From Serripes groenlandicus (lineage: Eukaryota > Mollusca > Bivalvia > Cardiida > Cardiidae), in NCBI GenBank assembly GCA_031761405.1, contig JASEVX010000017.1, positions 9,549,675-9,613,674 on the forward strand: 64,000 nucleotides of DNA, written 5' to 3'. The notes below the pieces were generated by a model, which made no database searches, was not told the origin of the DNA, and was given only the letters and a program-made list of their open reading frames with translations. The translations under genes and the position numbers were made by a program. How positions within the stretch are numbered: the first letter of the stretch is position 1; each line of letters opens with the position of its first letter. Shown one piece after another: positions 41,696 through 52,372 of the stretch.

Positions 41696-42506
41696 TACGG
41701 TGGCATAGAGTTGACATGTGTGTGTGGTTATTTTTTTTTTACTAAGTCGTGCGCACGACATACTAAGTCGCGCGCACACGAGTTACTAAGTCGTGCGCAC
41801 GAGATACTATGTCGTGCGCACAAGTTACATGTACTAAGTCGTGCGCACGAGTTACTAAGTCGTGCGCACGAGATAATTAAGTCGTGCGCACGACATAATT
41901 AGCCAATCAGAATACACTTTACATACATGAATATTGTTTGAGAATGGCTGACCCTGCATTAAAATATAATAGAATAAAATCGTTTCTGCTATCAGCCATT
42001 TTCAAACAACATTCATGTATGTAAAGTGTATTCTGATTGGCTAATTATGTCGTGCGCACGACTTAAGTATCTCGTGCGCACGACATAGTATCTCGTGCGC
42101 ACGACTTAGTAACTCGTGCGCACGACTTGGTAACTCGTGCGCACGACATAGTAACTCGTGCGCACGACATAGTAACTCGTGCGCACGACTTAGTATCTCG
42201 TGCGCACGACTTAGTAAAATAAAAATAAAAACACACACATGTCACCTATGTACGGTGGCAAAGAGGTGACATGTGTATGTTTTTATTTATCTCGTGTGCA
42301 CGACATACTAAGTCGTGCGCACGACATACTAAGTCGTGCGCACGACTTAGTAACTCGTGCGCACGACTTAATTATCTCGTGCGCACGACTTAGTATCTCG
42401 TGCGCAAGACTTAGTATCTCGTGCGCACGACTTAGTATGTCGTGCGCACGAGATAAATAAAAACATACACATGTCACCTCTGTGCCACCGTATCTATGCC
42501 ACCGTA
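41696..42506. mobile_element. 811-bp foldback element of TCGTGCGCACGA repeats
   Basis: Ends TACGGTGGCATAGA and TCTATGCCACCGTA are perfect inverted repeats. GCAGAG flanks both sides (41690-41695 and 42507-42512). Unit 1 has the empty site AAGAGCGGAGCGCTAG. Inside are roughly 25-30 copies of the palindrome TCGTGCGCACGA separated by TACTAAG/TAATTA. There is a second inverted pair (CCAATCAGAATACACTTTAC at about 41903 and its complement near 42013) around an AT-rich centre. A further internal end copy, TACGGTGGCAAAGAGGTGAC (42251), indicates that two related foldbacks are joined. Open frames are by-products of the repeats. Confidence 0.8.
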
Positions 42507-42510
42507 GCAG

Positions 42511-42622
42511 AGCGCTAGATAAGGGGCGTTTTGCGTGTTCTGAAATTCTTGTTTGATACTCTTACCCTATGTTGTGTTTGGATTATTAGAAAGACATTGT
42601 GCGACAATGTCAGTTTGCGACA
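42511..42622 (+). mobile_element. Family B fragment and small hairpin (unit 2)
   Basis: AGCGCTAGATAAGGGGCGTT and TACCCTATGTTGTG, then GACATTGTGCGACAATGTC. Counterpart of 32214-32318. Confidence 0.65.
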
Positions 42623-42850
42623 ATTGGTTGATAGATTGATTGGGGTTTAACGCCGTTTTTAACAATTTCTCAGTTATATCACGGCGGCCAATTCACCTAC
42701 TCATGCATTTCCTGGTTTTCTCACACCAGTACTCCACACAATAGTCTTCCCAAGCAACTGGCTGCTCACATAGACTTAGCCCATCGGTGGAAGACGAATG
42801 ACGCATGTCGCATTGACTTTTGTCAATTAGTTTGCGACAAGCGTGAGACT
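42623..42850 (-). mobile_element. SINE S1, minus (unit 2)
   Basis: Counterpart of 32319-32545. GCTGCTCACATAGACTT shows a small deletion within the body. Confidence 0.8.
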
Positions 42851-43109
42851 GCATTACACCTACACCACGTTTAAAACTATTTATAAAAACAGAAATCCTC
42901 ACAAAGGCCTTTTTCCTATTTCGACAATGTTTCCTATTTTGTAGAAAATAGGTACAGCTTATTTTAAGATTCTGCAGCGTAGATCATTTTGGAAATATTG
43001 TTGGAAATGCTTACAGCGAGCAATTTCTCCCAATCCTACCAAACCAAACTGAATGCACATCTATAAGTATTTTGATAAAAAATAATCATGTGCAATTAAA
43101 GCAATCTTT

Positions 43110-43360
43110 GAGTTCGAAACCCAGCTCGGCCAACATTCTTTTTTGACGTTTGACAACCAACAATGCGTAAAGCGTAATTCGTCTTCCATCAATGGGCCTC
43201 TAATCTATGTAGAAAATACGCCAGTTGCTTGGAAATGTTGTTGTTGTGTGGAATAACTTGAGTGAAAAAGCCAGGCAGGAATAATATGGCTATGTGAAGC
43301 GAATGTCGTGAGATCAGTGAAATAGTGTTGCAAACGGCGTTGAAACCCAAATCCACAACA
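43110..43360 (+). mobile_element. SINE S1, plus (unit 2)
   Basis: Counterpart of 32803-33047, starting GAGTTCGAAACCCAGCTCGG, so the B-box word is better kept here. Confidence 0.75.
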
Positions 43361-43379
43361 ATTACATTAAAAGTGCCTA

Positions 43380-43650
43380 CACATTTTTTCTCAAAATGCC
43401 CCAAAATGCAGCTGCGGCGATAGACATCTGCGTAATGTATCGAACAGATAAGCCTGCGCTGTCCGCGCAGACTGATCCGGCCGACACATTCCGTATTAGG
43501 GGCATAGATGTATAGAGTAGTTATTCCTGAAACAGAAAATCCACAGGAGGCGAAAAGTGTCTATCCGGGTAGGCCTGTGTGGCATGCTTAGGCTGATCCG
43601 GGTCGACACAATGTTGATTTTCTCAAGAGACGGCCTACACATTGACAATT
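43380..43650. mobile_element. C2 element (unit 2)
   Basis: Counterpart of 33070-33345 (GCAGCTGCGGCGATAGACAT ... TCTCAAGAGACGGCCTACAC). Confidence 0.65.
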
Positions 43651-43904
43651 GCAAACCTTCCAGGTCGGGTTTTATTAGACACACGCTATTCGTCAATGTC
43701 GAAAAGGGGAAAATGTTATCTGAGAATAAACGAGCGGTTATCTCCGCTCGTATAATGTCCTATTCAATAGACATAGTGATGTATTTGTATATTATCAGAC
43801 GTTTCGGGGGCCTTCTTGAATTCCCATGTTGGTATCGCGTTAAACGCCTGCAAGTCCCTAAAAGAAGCGACACGTGAAAGCATTAGATGCATATGCCTAT
43901 TCTA

Positions 43905-44060
43905 AATGTATGAGACCTGCATGAGTGGTGTAGTGGTAGAGAGGTCGCCTCGGTTGCGGGAGGTTGCGAGTTCGATCTCCGGCCGGTTCATACTAAACAC
44001 TTTAGAATCGGTAGTAATTCCAGATCTCCTTGATGCTCACGGTTGCGTGGTAAGCATTAT
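43905..44060 (+). mobile_element. tRNA-derived SINE S3 with intact head (unit 2)
   Basis: GTAGTGGTAGAGAGGTCGCC (A box), GGTTGCGAGTTCGATCTCC (B box), then body CCGGTTCATACTAAACACTT. The head is absent at the matching place in unit 1 (33587). Confidence 0.8.
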
Positions 44061-44470
44061 GTGGACACGATTCTTCAATAGTCGCAATCCTTCTGTCTGA
44101 CTCGTGTGTCAAAATTGATAAAGTTAGATCCATGAATTGCAATTCTTTTATCATATTTATTGCATAGTCACTTTCGTTTTCGTATTTTTATCTGCATATT
44201 GTACGTAGTTAACACAAATGGCAAGTCCCTGCTCAAGTATATGCTGTATATATAGCCAGTGGCATTTACATGTATCTGCAATAAAGAATTGTTATGGTAT
44301 TTGTAAGATCCCTTAATGCAGAGTCGTGAAATCATAAATATTGCTCGTTGAGTAAAGCTTGCAAATTACAAGAAGGAGCAATGCGGGTCGTTGCCCATGA
44401 CAGTAATAATCTGTCGTTCGATTATCGATAAAAGTGATTGCCACTTACCTCATTCGTGACAAATGAAAAT

Positions 44471-45643
44471 AGCGCAGGCTGATCTGGTCGATACATTACG
44501 CAGATGTCTATCGCCGACACTTTTCGCCTCCTGTTGATTTTCTGATTATTGAATCATTACTCTATACCTCTATCCCCTGAGACGGAATGTGCCGGCCGGA
44601 TCAGTCTGCTCGGATAGCGCAGGCTGATCTGGTCGATACATTACGCAGATGTCTATCGCCGACACTTTTCGCCTCCTGTTGATTTTCTGATTATTGAATC
44701 ATTACTCTTTACCTCTATCCCCTGAGACGGAATGTGCCGGCCGGATCAGTCTGCGCGGATGGCGCAGGCTGATCTGGTCGATACATTACGCAGATGTCTA
44801 TCGCCGACACTTTTTGCCTCCTGTGGATTTTCTGATTCTTGAATCATTACTCTATACCTCTATCCCCTGAGACGGAATGTTTCGGCCGGATCAGTCTGCG
44901 CGGATAGCGCAGGCTGATCTGGTCGATACATTACGCAGATGTCTATCGCCGACACTTTTCGCCTCCTGTTGATTTTCTGATTCTTGAATCATTACTCTAT
45001 ACCTCTATCCCCTGAGACGGAATGTGCCGGCCGGATCAGTCTGCGCGGATAGCGCAGGCTGATCTGGTCGATACATTACGCAGATGTCTATCGCCGACAC
45101 TTTTCGCCTCCTGTTGATTTTCTGATTCTTGAATCATTACTCTATACCTCTATCCCCCTGAGACGGAATGTGCCGGCCGGATCAGTCTGCGCGGATAGCG
45201 CAGGCTGATCTGGTCGATACATAACGCAGATGTCTATCGCCGACACTTTTCGCCTCCTGTGGATTTTCTGATTATTGAATCATTACTCTATACCTCTATC
45301 CCCTGAGACGGAATGTGCCGGCCGGATCAGTCTGCGCGGATAGCGCAGGCTGATCTGGTCGATACATTACGCAGATGTCTATCGCCGACACTTTTCGCCT
45401 CCTGTTTATTTTCTGATTCGTGAATCATTACTCTATACCTCTATCCCCTGAGACGGAATGTGCCGGCCGGATCAGTCTGCGCGGATAGCGCAGGCTGATC
45501 TGGTCGATACATTACGCAGATGTCTATCGCCGACACTTTTCGCCTCCTGTGGATTTTCTGATTCTTGAATCATTACTCTATACCTCTATCCCCTGAGACG
45601 GAATGTGCCGGCAGGCTGATCTGGGTTGATACATTACGCAGAG
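44471..45643. repeat. 145-bp satellite array (unit 2)
   Basis: Same unit as 36333-37676. The GATGTC landmark recurs at 44503, 44648, 44793, 44938, 45083, 45229, 45374 and 45519. It begins abruptly after the ATAG junction and ends with the same family C right end. Confidence 0.9.
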
Positions 45644-46243
45644 TCATTACCTCCATCAACAGACAGGAGTACATAACTATGTCAAGGTTTTTGTAAGCAT
45701 TATGGCCCATTAGAAGTTTTGTTATGTTTTTCGTACCAATTCAATTTATTTCAAAACCATTACAGATATTGCTTTGAAACTAAAAATACTTTTTCACCAT
45801 CATTACCTCCATCAACCCACTGTTTTGCATAACCATTAGAGATATAGCTTATATACTTGCAATTCTTATTTACCATCAATACCTCCATCATCAGACAATA
45901 ATACATAACTCTGTCAAGGTTTAAGTAAGAATAATAGCCTGTTTTCGATTTAGAATTTTGGTTAAGTTATTCATACCAAATCATTTTTTTTTCAAAACAA
46001 TTAGAGATATAGCTTAAACACTTACAAAAACTTTTTACCATCATTACCTTCACCAACAGCCAAGAGTGCATTATTCAGTGAAGGTTTTTGTTAGAATTAT
46101 GACCGTTTAATGACTTTTAAAGTACTTTGCTTATAAAAAGTATGATAAAGTACTTGGTTATGTTTTCTGTACCACCCAAAACAGTTTTGTTCTATTGGCA
46201 AGCACTAAAATGTCGAGCACGCTGTCCTCTGACAGCTCTTGTT
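45644..46243 (+). mobile_element. HINE-like element (unit 2)
   Basis: Counterpart of 37677-38363, with one partial unit deleted (CATCAACCCACTGTTTTGCA joins two units). Same 3' hairpin GCTGTC-CTCT-GACAGC followed by TCTTGTT. Confidence 0.7.
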
Positions 46244-46888
46244 ATACATACACTGTATAATTCATTCAGTAAAACCACGTACACTTATGACCACCAAACC
46301 AATCGACTTTAAACACATCTAGGAAAAAATGTCGACTAAGTCTATAAACAAAAAAATAAGTATTTAAGATACTTGAAAATATTGGATGCAATTTCTTATT
46401 TTTTTCGCAATAATTGCAGCGTGGAAAGTTTTTTTTTTTAAATGCATAACCAGGTTTTGACTTGGAATAAATAATACAACAAGACATATGCCAGATTTAC
46501 AGGAGCCATAAACAGATATTCAGAAAATCAAAGCCTATTGAAAACGTTCTTACACATTTCCGCCAGAGTATTTCCTGGGACATGCAACTTCGTTATCTAA
46601 GTTGTGTTTCTCTTGAAAAGAGGAAATTGCTTTTTTCTCACAGGAAATCTACTCGGGTAACTTTTTAGATATTAGATTATGCTGAACAAGTCCACATACA
46701 TAGATTTGAAGTTCAACCATACACACTCATATAAATTACTGTTGGCCCAGAACACATCGAGTTAGTATTTCTTCTCGACGAGGTCGTCGAGGGGGTATAG
46801 GGATCCGCTCGTATTTACGTACGTGTACCAATGTTGTCATCCTTCTATCAACTTCAAAAGAATAATATCGGTGTTCCAACACGTTATG
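46244..46888. other. Unit 2 spacer
   Basis: Counterpart of 38364-39028. The lone GGAAAGGGTTAA of unit 1 is replaced by a T run here. Confidence 0.5.
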
Positions 46889-47066
46889 TTAACCCTTTCC
46901 AACATACAACAAATATGCAGCAGACGACTTTGAAAACAAAGTGACAAAAACCTGAACAATCTCAATAAAAGATAGCTTAATTGTTAAATAAAGTTGAAAA
47001 CAATGTTTTCAAAAATCGTCTGCTGCTATTGTGTCAAAACACAATTTTACAGCTGGGAAAGGGTTA
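46889..47066. mobile_element. TTAA MITE, family A2 (unit 2)
   Basis: TTAACCCTTTCCAACATACA to GCTGGGAAAGGGTTAA, both TTAA present. Confidence 0.9.
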
Positions 47067-47539
47067 ACAAGCTTCACCTGATGTACGAGTCTGTCGAGGG
47101 ATCCGCCCGTTCTTACATGCGTGTACCAACGCAGTTGTCGCTCAAGCAATTTCTTGTCTCATCCGATTGTTATGAAACTTAACACATATGTTCACAAGCT
47201 TCTTGTACGCGTTTCACCGATCTGTGTCAAAGGTCAAGGTCAAAATAACAATATTGGTGTCCGAAATATGTCATCGCTCTTGCAACTTTATGTCTTTTCC
47301 TTTTGTTATTAAATGTATTACATCTGTTCACATGCATCGCCTCTTGTATTAGCTCGCGTTTAACCGATCTCGGTCAAAGATCAATGTCACATTGACTATA
47401 TAAGTGTTTGCAACAACAACGTCATCGCTCGTGTGACTTCATTTCTTATTCGATTGTTTTGAAACTAAACACAAACATGTTTGTTCACTAGCATTACCTA
47501 TTGTTCGAGTACGTGTTTCACCGACCTAGGTCAAAAGTC
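47067..47539 (+). mobile_element. GGTCA-rich repeat element (unit 2)
   Basis: Counterpart of 39203-39680: GTGTCAAAGGTCAAGGTCAA, GCATCGCCTCTTGTATTAGC and CACCGACCTAGGTCAAAAGT. Confidence 0.6.
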
Positions 47540-48910
47540 AATGTCACGGTGACTTTAATGCTGCTGTACGGAACGACGTTCTCGCTATATCCCTTTCATT
47601 TATGGATGGAATTCCTTCATACTTCATACACAAGTCAATGTCACAGTGACTTTAATACTGCGTACGGAAAGACGAACTCGCCATATCACTTTCATTTATG
47701 GATGGAATTCCTTCATACTTCATACACAAGTCAATGTCACAGTGACTTTAATACTGCGTACGGAACGACGAACTCGCCATATCACTTTCATTTATGGATG
47801 GAATTCCTTCATACTTCATACACAAGTCAATGTCACAGTGACTTTAATACTGCGTACGGAACGACGAACTCGCTATATCACTTTCATTTATGGATGGAAT
47901 TCCTTCATACTTCATACACAAGTTAATGTCACAGTGACTTTAATACTGCTGTACGGAACGACGAACTCGCTATATCACTTTCATTTATGGATGGAATTCC
48001 TTCATACTTCATACACAAGTTAATGTCACAGTGACTTTAATACTGCGTATGGAACAACGTTCTCGCTATATCCCTTTCATTTATGGATGGAATTCCTTCA
48101 TACTTCATACACAAGTCAATGTCACAGTGACTTTAATACTGCGTACGGAACGACGAACTCGCCATATCACTTTCATTTATGGATGGAATTCCTTCATACT
48201 TCATACACAAGTCAATGTCACAGTGACTTTAATACTGCGTACGGAACGACGAACTCGCCATATCACTTTCATTTATGGATGGAATTCCTTCATACTTCAT
48301 ACACAAGTCAATGTCACAGTGACTTTAATACTGCGTACGGAACGACGAACTCGCTATATCACTTTCATTTATGGATGGAATTCCTTCATACTTCATACAC
48401 AAGTTAATGTCACAGTGACTTTAATACTGCTGTACGGAACGACGAACTCGCTATATCACTTTCATTTATGGATGGAATTCCTTCATACTTCATACACAAG
48501 TTAATGTCACAGTGACTTTAATACTGCGTACGGAACGACGTACTCGCCATATCACTTTCAGTCATGGACGGAATTCCTTCATACTTCATACACAAGTTAA
48601 TGTCACAGTGACTGTAATGCTTCTGTACGGAACGACGAACTCGCTATATCACTTTCAGTCATGGACGGAATTCCTTCATACTTCATACACAAGTTAATGT
48701 CACAGTGACTTTAATACTGCGTACGGAACGACGTACTCGCCATATCACTTTCAGTCATGGACGGACTTTCATTTATGGATGGAATTCCTTCATACTTCAT
48801 ACACAAGTCAATGTCACAGTGACTTTAATACTGCTGTACGGAACGACGAACTCGCTATATCATTTTCATTTATGGACGGAATTCCTTCATACTTCATACA
48901 CAAGTTCAGT
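47540..48910. repeat. 96-bp tandem array with higher-order structure (unit 2)
   Basis: About 14 units of 96-97 bp, each with CAATGTCACAGTGACTTTAA, ACGGAACGACGAACTCGC and ATGGATGGAATTCCTTCATA (landmark GGAATTCC at 47608, 47704, 47800, 47896, 47993 and on). A five-unit block of about 480 bp starting at the TCTCGCTATATCCC variant (47580) recurs from about 48062. Since 96 is divisible by 3, long frames (up to 157 codons) run through the array in several phases. They are repeats, not genes. Unit 1 has about one copy. Confidence 0.9.
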
Positions 48911-49029
48911 GTGAAGACAGCTTGGACGGGTTCGCGCCTAAACGACCTAGGTCAAAGGTCAAGGTCGTGGTGACTATAAAACGTCTGTACGAAACGCCCT
49001 CATCGCTCTAGCACTTTCATTTGTAGACG

Positions 49030-49420
49030 AAATTCCTGAATACTTTAAACACAGTTTCATGGTGACGATATTGGGTTGGATCCCGTTTTAACACTAAATT
49101 CCAAAGAACTTTAAACACAGTTTCAGTGTGCCGATATTGAGTTGGTTCCCGTTTTAACACTCAATTCCGAATAACTTTAAACACAGTTTCAGTGTGACGA
49201 TATTGGGTTGGATCCCGTTTTAACACTCAATTCCAAAGAACTTTAAACAGAGTTTCAGTGTGACGATATTGGGTTGGATCCTGTTTTAACACTAAATTCC
49301 AAATAACTTTAAACACAGTTTCAGTGTGACGATATTAGGTTGGATCCCGTTTTAACACTCAATTCCAAAGAACTTTAAACACAGTTTCAGTTTGACGATA
49401 TTGGGTTGGTTCCCGTTTCA
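49030..49420. repeat. 66-bp tandem array
   Basis: About six units with ACTTTAAACACAGTTTCAGT, GTGACGATATTGGGTTGGAT and CCCGTTTTAACACTCAATTC (landmark TTTCA at 49055, 49121, 49187, 49253, 49319, 49385). The junction-type variant AAACAGAG sits in the fourth unit. Confidence 0.9.
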
Positions 49421-50060
49421 GAGACCTAGGTCACACACGTACGTGTCCCAACGACGTCACAGCTCTAGCGCCTTCATTTCGTATCTAATTGTTATGAAAG
49501 TTAAAACATGTTCACCGCCATCGCCTCTCGTACGAGCTCGTGTTTCAACATTGTAGTGTAAAAATACTAGGCTGTGTTACTATTTTGTAAAGAGAATGTG
49601 ACAGCTTCGCGATTTTATTTTTGGGCAGTACTGCATTTTAGTTTTATTAAGGTCAGTTTTGACCAGTGATTTCTGCACAGCTTTGCTACCTGGCAGGGCA
49701 AGTTGGACACTTGGCAATTCAGAAGAAGATTTCATCGAAAGTAACGCACATAGCAGGTCGTTTCGGCCTACTTCCAACCCTGTTTGTTTTCTTATTTAAC
49801 AACAGTCATGTTGTCTGATCTCACAAAACCTCTCTGTCCTCTGAGACGTGGAAGAAACTTTGTGATGGCTGATTGAGCTGCTTCCACCTCCAGACAATTG
49901 AATGAGTTCGCGTTTCACAGACCTAGGTCAGATGTTAATATGTCTGTCCAAAATGGCGTCATCGCTCTAGCAATTTCTTTTGTGGACAGAATTTCTTCAT
50001 ACTTCATACACAGGTTCAGTTTCAATTGAGCTTGGGTTGGGCGAGTTATTGATTCACCAA
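49421..50060 (+). mobile_element. Remaining part of the GGTCA-rich repeat element
   Basis: GAGACCTAGGTCACACACGT, CAGACCTAGGTCAGATGTTA and TTTCTTCATACTTCATACAC continue the unit style of 47067-47539 with more decay. No terminus identified. Confidence 0.5.
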
Positions 50061-50603
50061 CCAATGTGACATGTCAAATACCTCTTTTCAAAACTCTTTA
50101 TCTGATAGCAGGATAAAACTGAATTGATCTTCACGTGATATAAATCATTCTGGGATTTTTCAACAATGTGTTTACACAAAAGACGCTTATTACAGAAGCC
50201 TTGCAGTGCGTCTTCTGTATCTAGGTTAATAACATACAATTTGTCTTGAAGTACCGAATAACGAATATTAATCGTTTGCTCGTAATTTGCAAATTTGCCA
50301 ATCGAATGTCTAGTCTTAGCATAATGAAGACAAATTTATTTATCAGTGAGTATTTTTGAATGTTTGTTTGTATGGTTTGTTTGTTGTTTTAAACAAATTC
50401 TCATTACTGTTCCTATATTACCAGAGCATTCAGCACGTTTATCCGGTAACCACCGAATCCCAATAGATTATAAACACTAGAAACATACCACTGAATAAGT
50501 AAAACAAAACATGAACAAACTGCAGTCACTTGTCTTATACAGACAATTAATTTTGCTCCACATATAAGCACACGACACTAAAGTTACAACATTATGAAAA
50601 CGG
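50061..50603. other. No gene recognised
   Basis: Short minus-strand frames (61-63 codons) only; no motif. Confidence 0.45.
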
Positions 50604-50818
50604 TTAACTCTTTCAGCGTCGAATTGTTTAAAGTAGACTCTTCCATGTTCAAAATCGTGCGTCTCCATTTATTATGTAATAACAGTTTGTACTAGATTGA
50701 TAACTAAAAGGCAAACAATGCTGATTTCAGGTGAGACAGCTCGTTACGAGCTGACTCGCCTGAATCAGTATTGTTTGCCAAAAAAACTCAATATTGCCTT
50801 TGGCGCTGAAAGAGTTAA
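50604..50818 (-). mobile_element. TTAA MITE, family D
   Basis: TTAACTCTTTCAGCGTCGAA to TTTGGCGCTGAAAGAGTTAA, 215 bp, reverse orientation to 19914. Central palindrome GTGAGACAGCTCGTTACGAG / CTGACTCGCC. Confidence 0.9.
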
Positions 50819-51194
50819 ATGCGCTGGATCACTTTACAACGCAAATGGAAAATCCGGTTTCACTTCCGCCTGTATTACAGGCGATTATTCTGCAGACTTC
50901 TGATATCTATCAAAATACGCAAAATGTGAATTGGTTTATAATGGTATATACGGTTTACATTACATGGTGTTCGCCTCCGTAGGGAGTCAAAGTGTTCGCG
51001 TGTCTGAATAGCCAGTGTGAACCAGTGTGAAGCTTGATAATTCACTTCTTATTGGTTTCCTACCTTAACGTTTACACTGAAGTTAAATTATAATAGGCTA
51101 TAACCGTCTACTTTTCTTTGATGTTTTGATATATCGAACATTAAAAGATTGAGTTTGATACAATCTCGAAACAGTTTATGAGTTATCGTTTTGA
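50819..51194. other. No gene recognised
   Basis: No supported feature. Confidence 0.45.
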
Positions 51195-51268
51195 TTTTTT
51201 CCTCCTTTTTGCACTATGCTTTCAAAAGACATCTGCTGCAGAGTCGTCAAACTTTATCTAAACCTTTT
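51195..51268 (-). mobile_element. TTAA MITE family A, end fragment
   Basis: TTTTGCACTATGCTTTCAAA and ACATCTGCTGCAGAGTCGTC only. Confidence 0.55.
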
Positions 51269-51274
51269 TAATGT

Positions 51275-51481
51275 TTAACCCCTTCTCGCCTGCAGACGCA
51301 TTTTGACGCAATAGCAGAAGACGCCTTTTGAAAACATTGCAGACAAAGTTGAAATTGCTCATGGTGAGCAATTTCTCCTTTGGCCACAATTAAGCTTTCT
51401 TTTATTGAGATTTTTCAGGCTTTCGTCACTATGTTTTCAAAGTCGTCTGCTGCAAGTTTGTTGTATGTGGGAAAGGGTTAA
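51275..51481 (+). mobile_element. TTAA MITE, family A2
   Basis: TTAACCCCTTCTCGCCTGCA to GTGGGAAAGGGTTAA, 207 bp, with central hairpin AATTGCTCATGGTGAGCAAT. Both TTAA present. Confidence 0.85.
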
Positions 51482-51562
51482 CTTTTAAATCCAGTGTCTG
51501 TGTCATTTACAGCTCCAGAAATCACGCATGGTATTGTCGGAAGATGTACAGAAAATATTTTC

Positions 51563-51724
51563 GAATAGAGAGCTCTAAATAAGGGCCATTGTTCATGTAC
51601 TAAAATCTTTATTTGACACCCACACAGACAAACCATTTCGAGTACGCACATCATATGGTTTGTTTGAGTAATGAATATGGGATAATGTTGAGAATTGACC
51701 AGTTTACTTCCCTTTATCTAGTCA
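51563..51724 (+). mobile_element. Family B MITE, decayed
   Basis: TAGAGAGCTCTAAATAAGGG at the left, a degraded palindrome around ACAAACCATTTCGAGTACGC, and TTACTTCCCTTTATCTAGTC at the right. Confidence 0.6.
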
Positions 51725-52028
51725 TCTGCGAATACGATCCTTACGGAAAATAACCAGCTGTGTTTTCTGGGCTTTACGACTTGTGTCAACGGGTAAACAC
51801 TCCTATTGTCTTTGTTTTTTCGATTTAAAAATAAAAATTAACGCCTGTCGCTGTTTAACAAACAAAACAGATATGAACAAATGGCAAGAATCGGTAGTTT
51901 TGTCATTTCAAATATTCCTAATCAGCTATGCGCAATTATTTAGATTCTACCAAATGTCGTCGCGGTAATTGAAGGTTATTTGAGTCACATGTGCGTTGAA
52001 GATGGTTTTTGACATTTGGAATTTAATT
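51725..52028. other. No gene recognised
   Basis: No supported feature. Confidence 0.45.
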
Positions 52029-52372
52029 AAGTGCCGATCAGGGGCGTAGCTTTGCAATTATCAATATGTAGGCTGTCTCGTTAGAAAAATCAACATTGTG
52101 GACTCTGCGTAAAGTATCGAACCGGATCAGCCTAAGCATGCCACACACGCCTACCCGGATAGACACTTTTCGCCTCCTGTAGATTTTCTGATTCAGGAAT
52201 AACTACTCTATACATCTATCCCCCTAAAATGGAATGTGTCGGCCGGATCAGTCTGCGCGGACAGCGCAGGCTGATCTGGTGGAAACATTACGCAGATGTC
52301 TATTGCCGCAGCTGCATTTTGAGAAAAAATGTGTAGGCACGTGCATACAGTGCCTAAAAAGAGCTACGCCCA
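52029..52372. mobile_element. C2 element with GGGGCGTAGC-type ends
   Basis: Starts AGGGGCGTAGC and ends GCTACGCCC, short inverted repeats around a family C-like core (TGTGGACTCTGCGTAAAGTA ... GCGCAGGCTGATCTGG). It also has CTGCATTTTGAGAAAAAATG near the right end. The ends resemble hAT-type termini (CAGGGGCG). No clear 8-bp target duplication was seen. Confidence 0.6.

Larger units (their letters stand above)
39893..49278 (+). repeat. Large tandem duplication, unit 2 (~9.4 kb)
   Basis: Begins TCTCGACATTCGATCTCGTG, as unit 1 does. The unit 1 end word AAACAGAGTTTCAGTGTGAC is found at about 49246, so unit 2 ends near 49278. Relative to unit 1 it gains 600 bp (40447-41046), 811 bp (41696-42506) and about 13 extra 96-bp units, and loses 2,414 bp. 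Confidence 0.9.

Noticed and set aside
41645..42477. Several frames rich in SRAHEL or KSCAR repeats
   Set aside because: All are translations of the TCGTGCGCACGA palindrome array and occur on both strands.
47501..48504. Overlapping frames of 106-157 codons with a 32-residue repeat
   Set aside because: The 96-bp period keeps several frames open at once. No conserved single frame, start context or splice signal.
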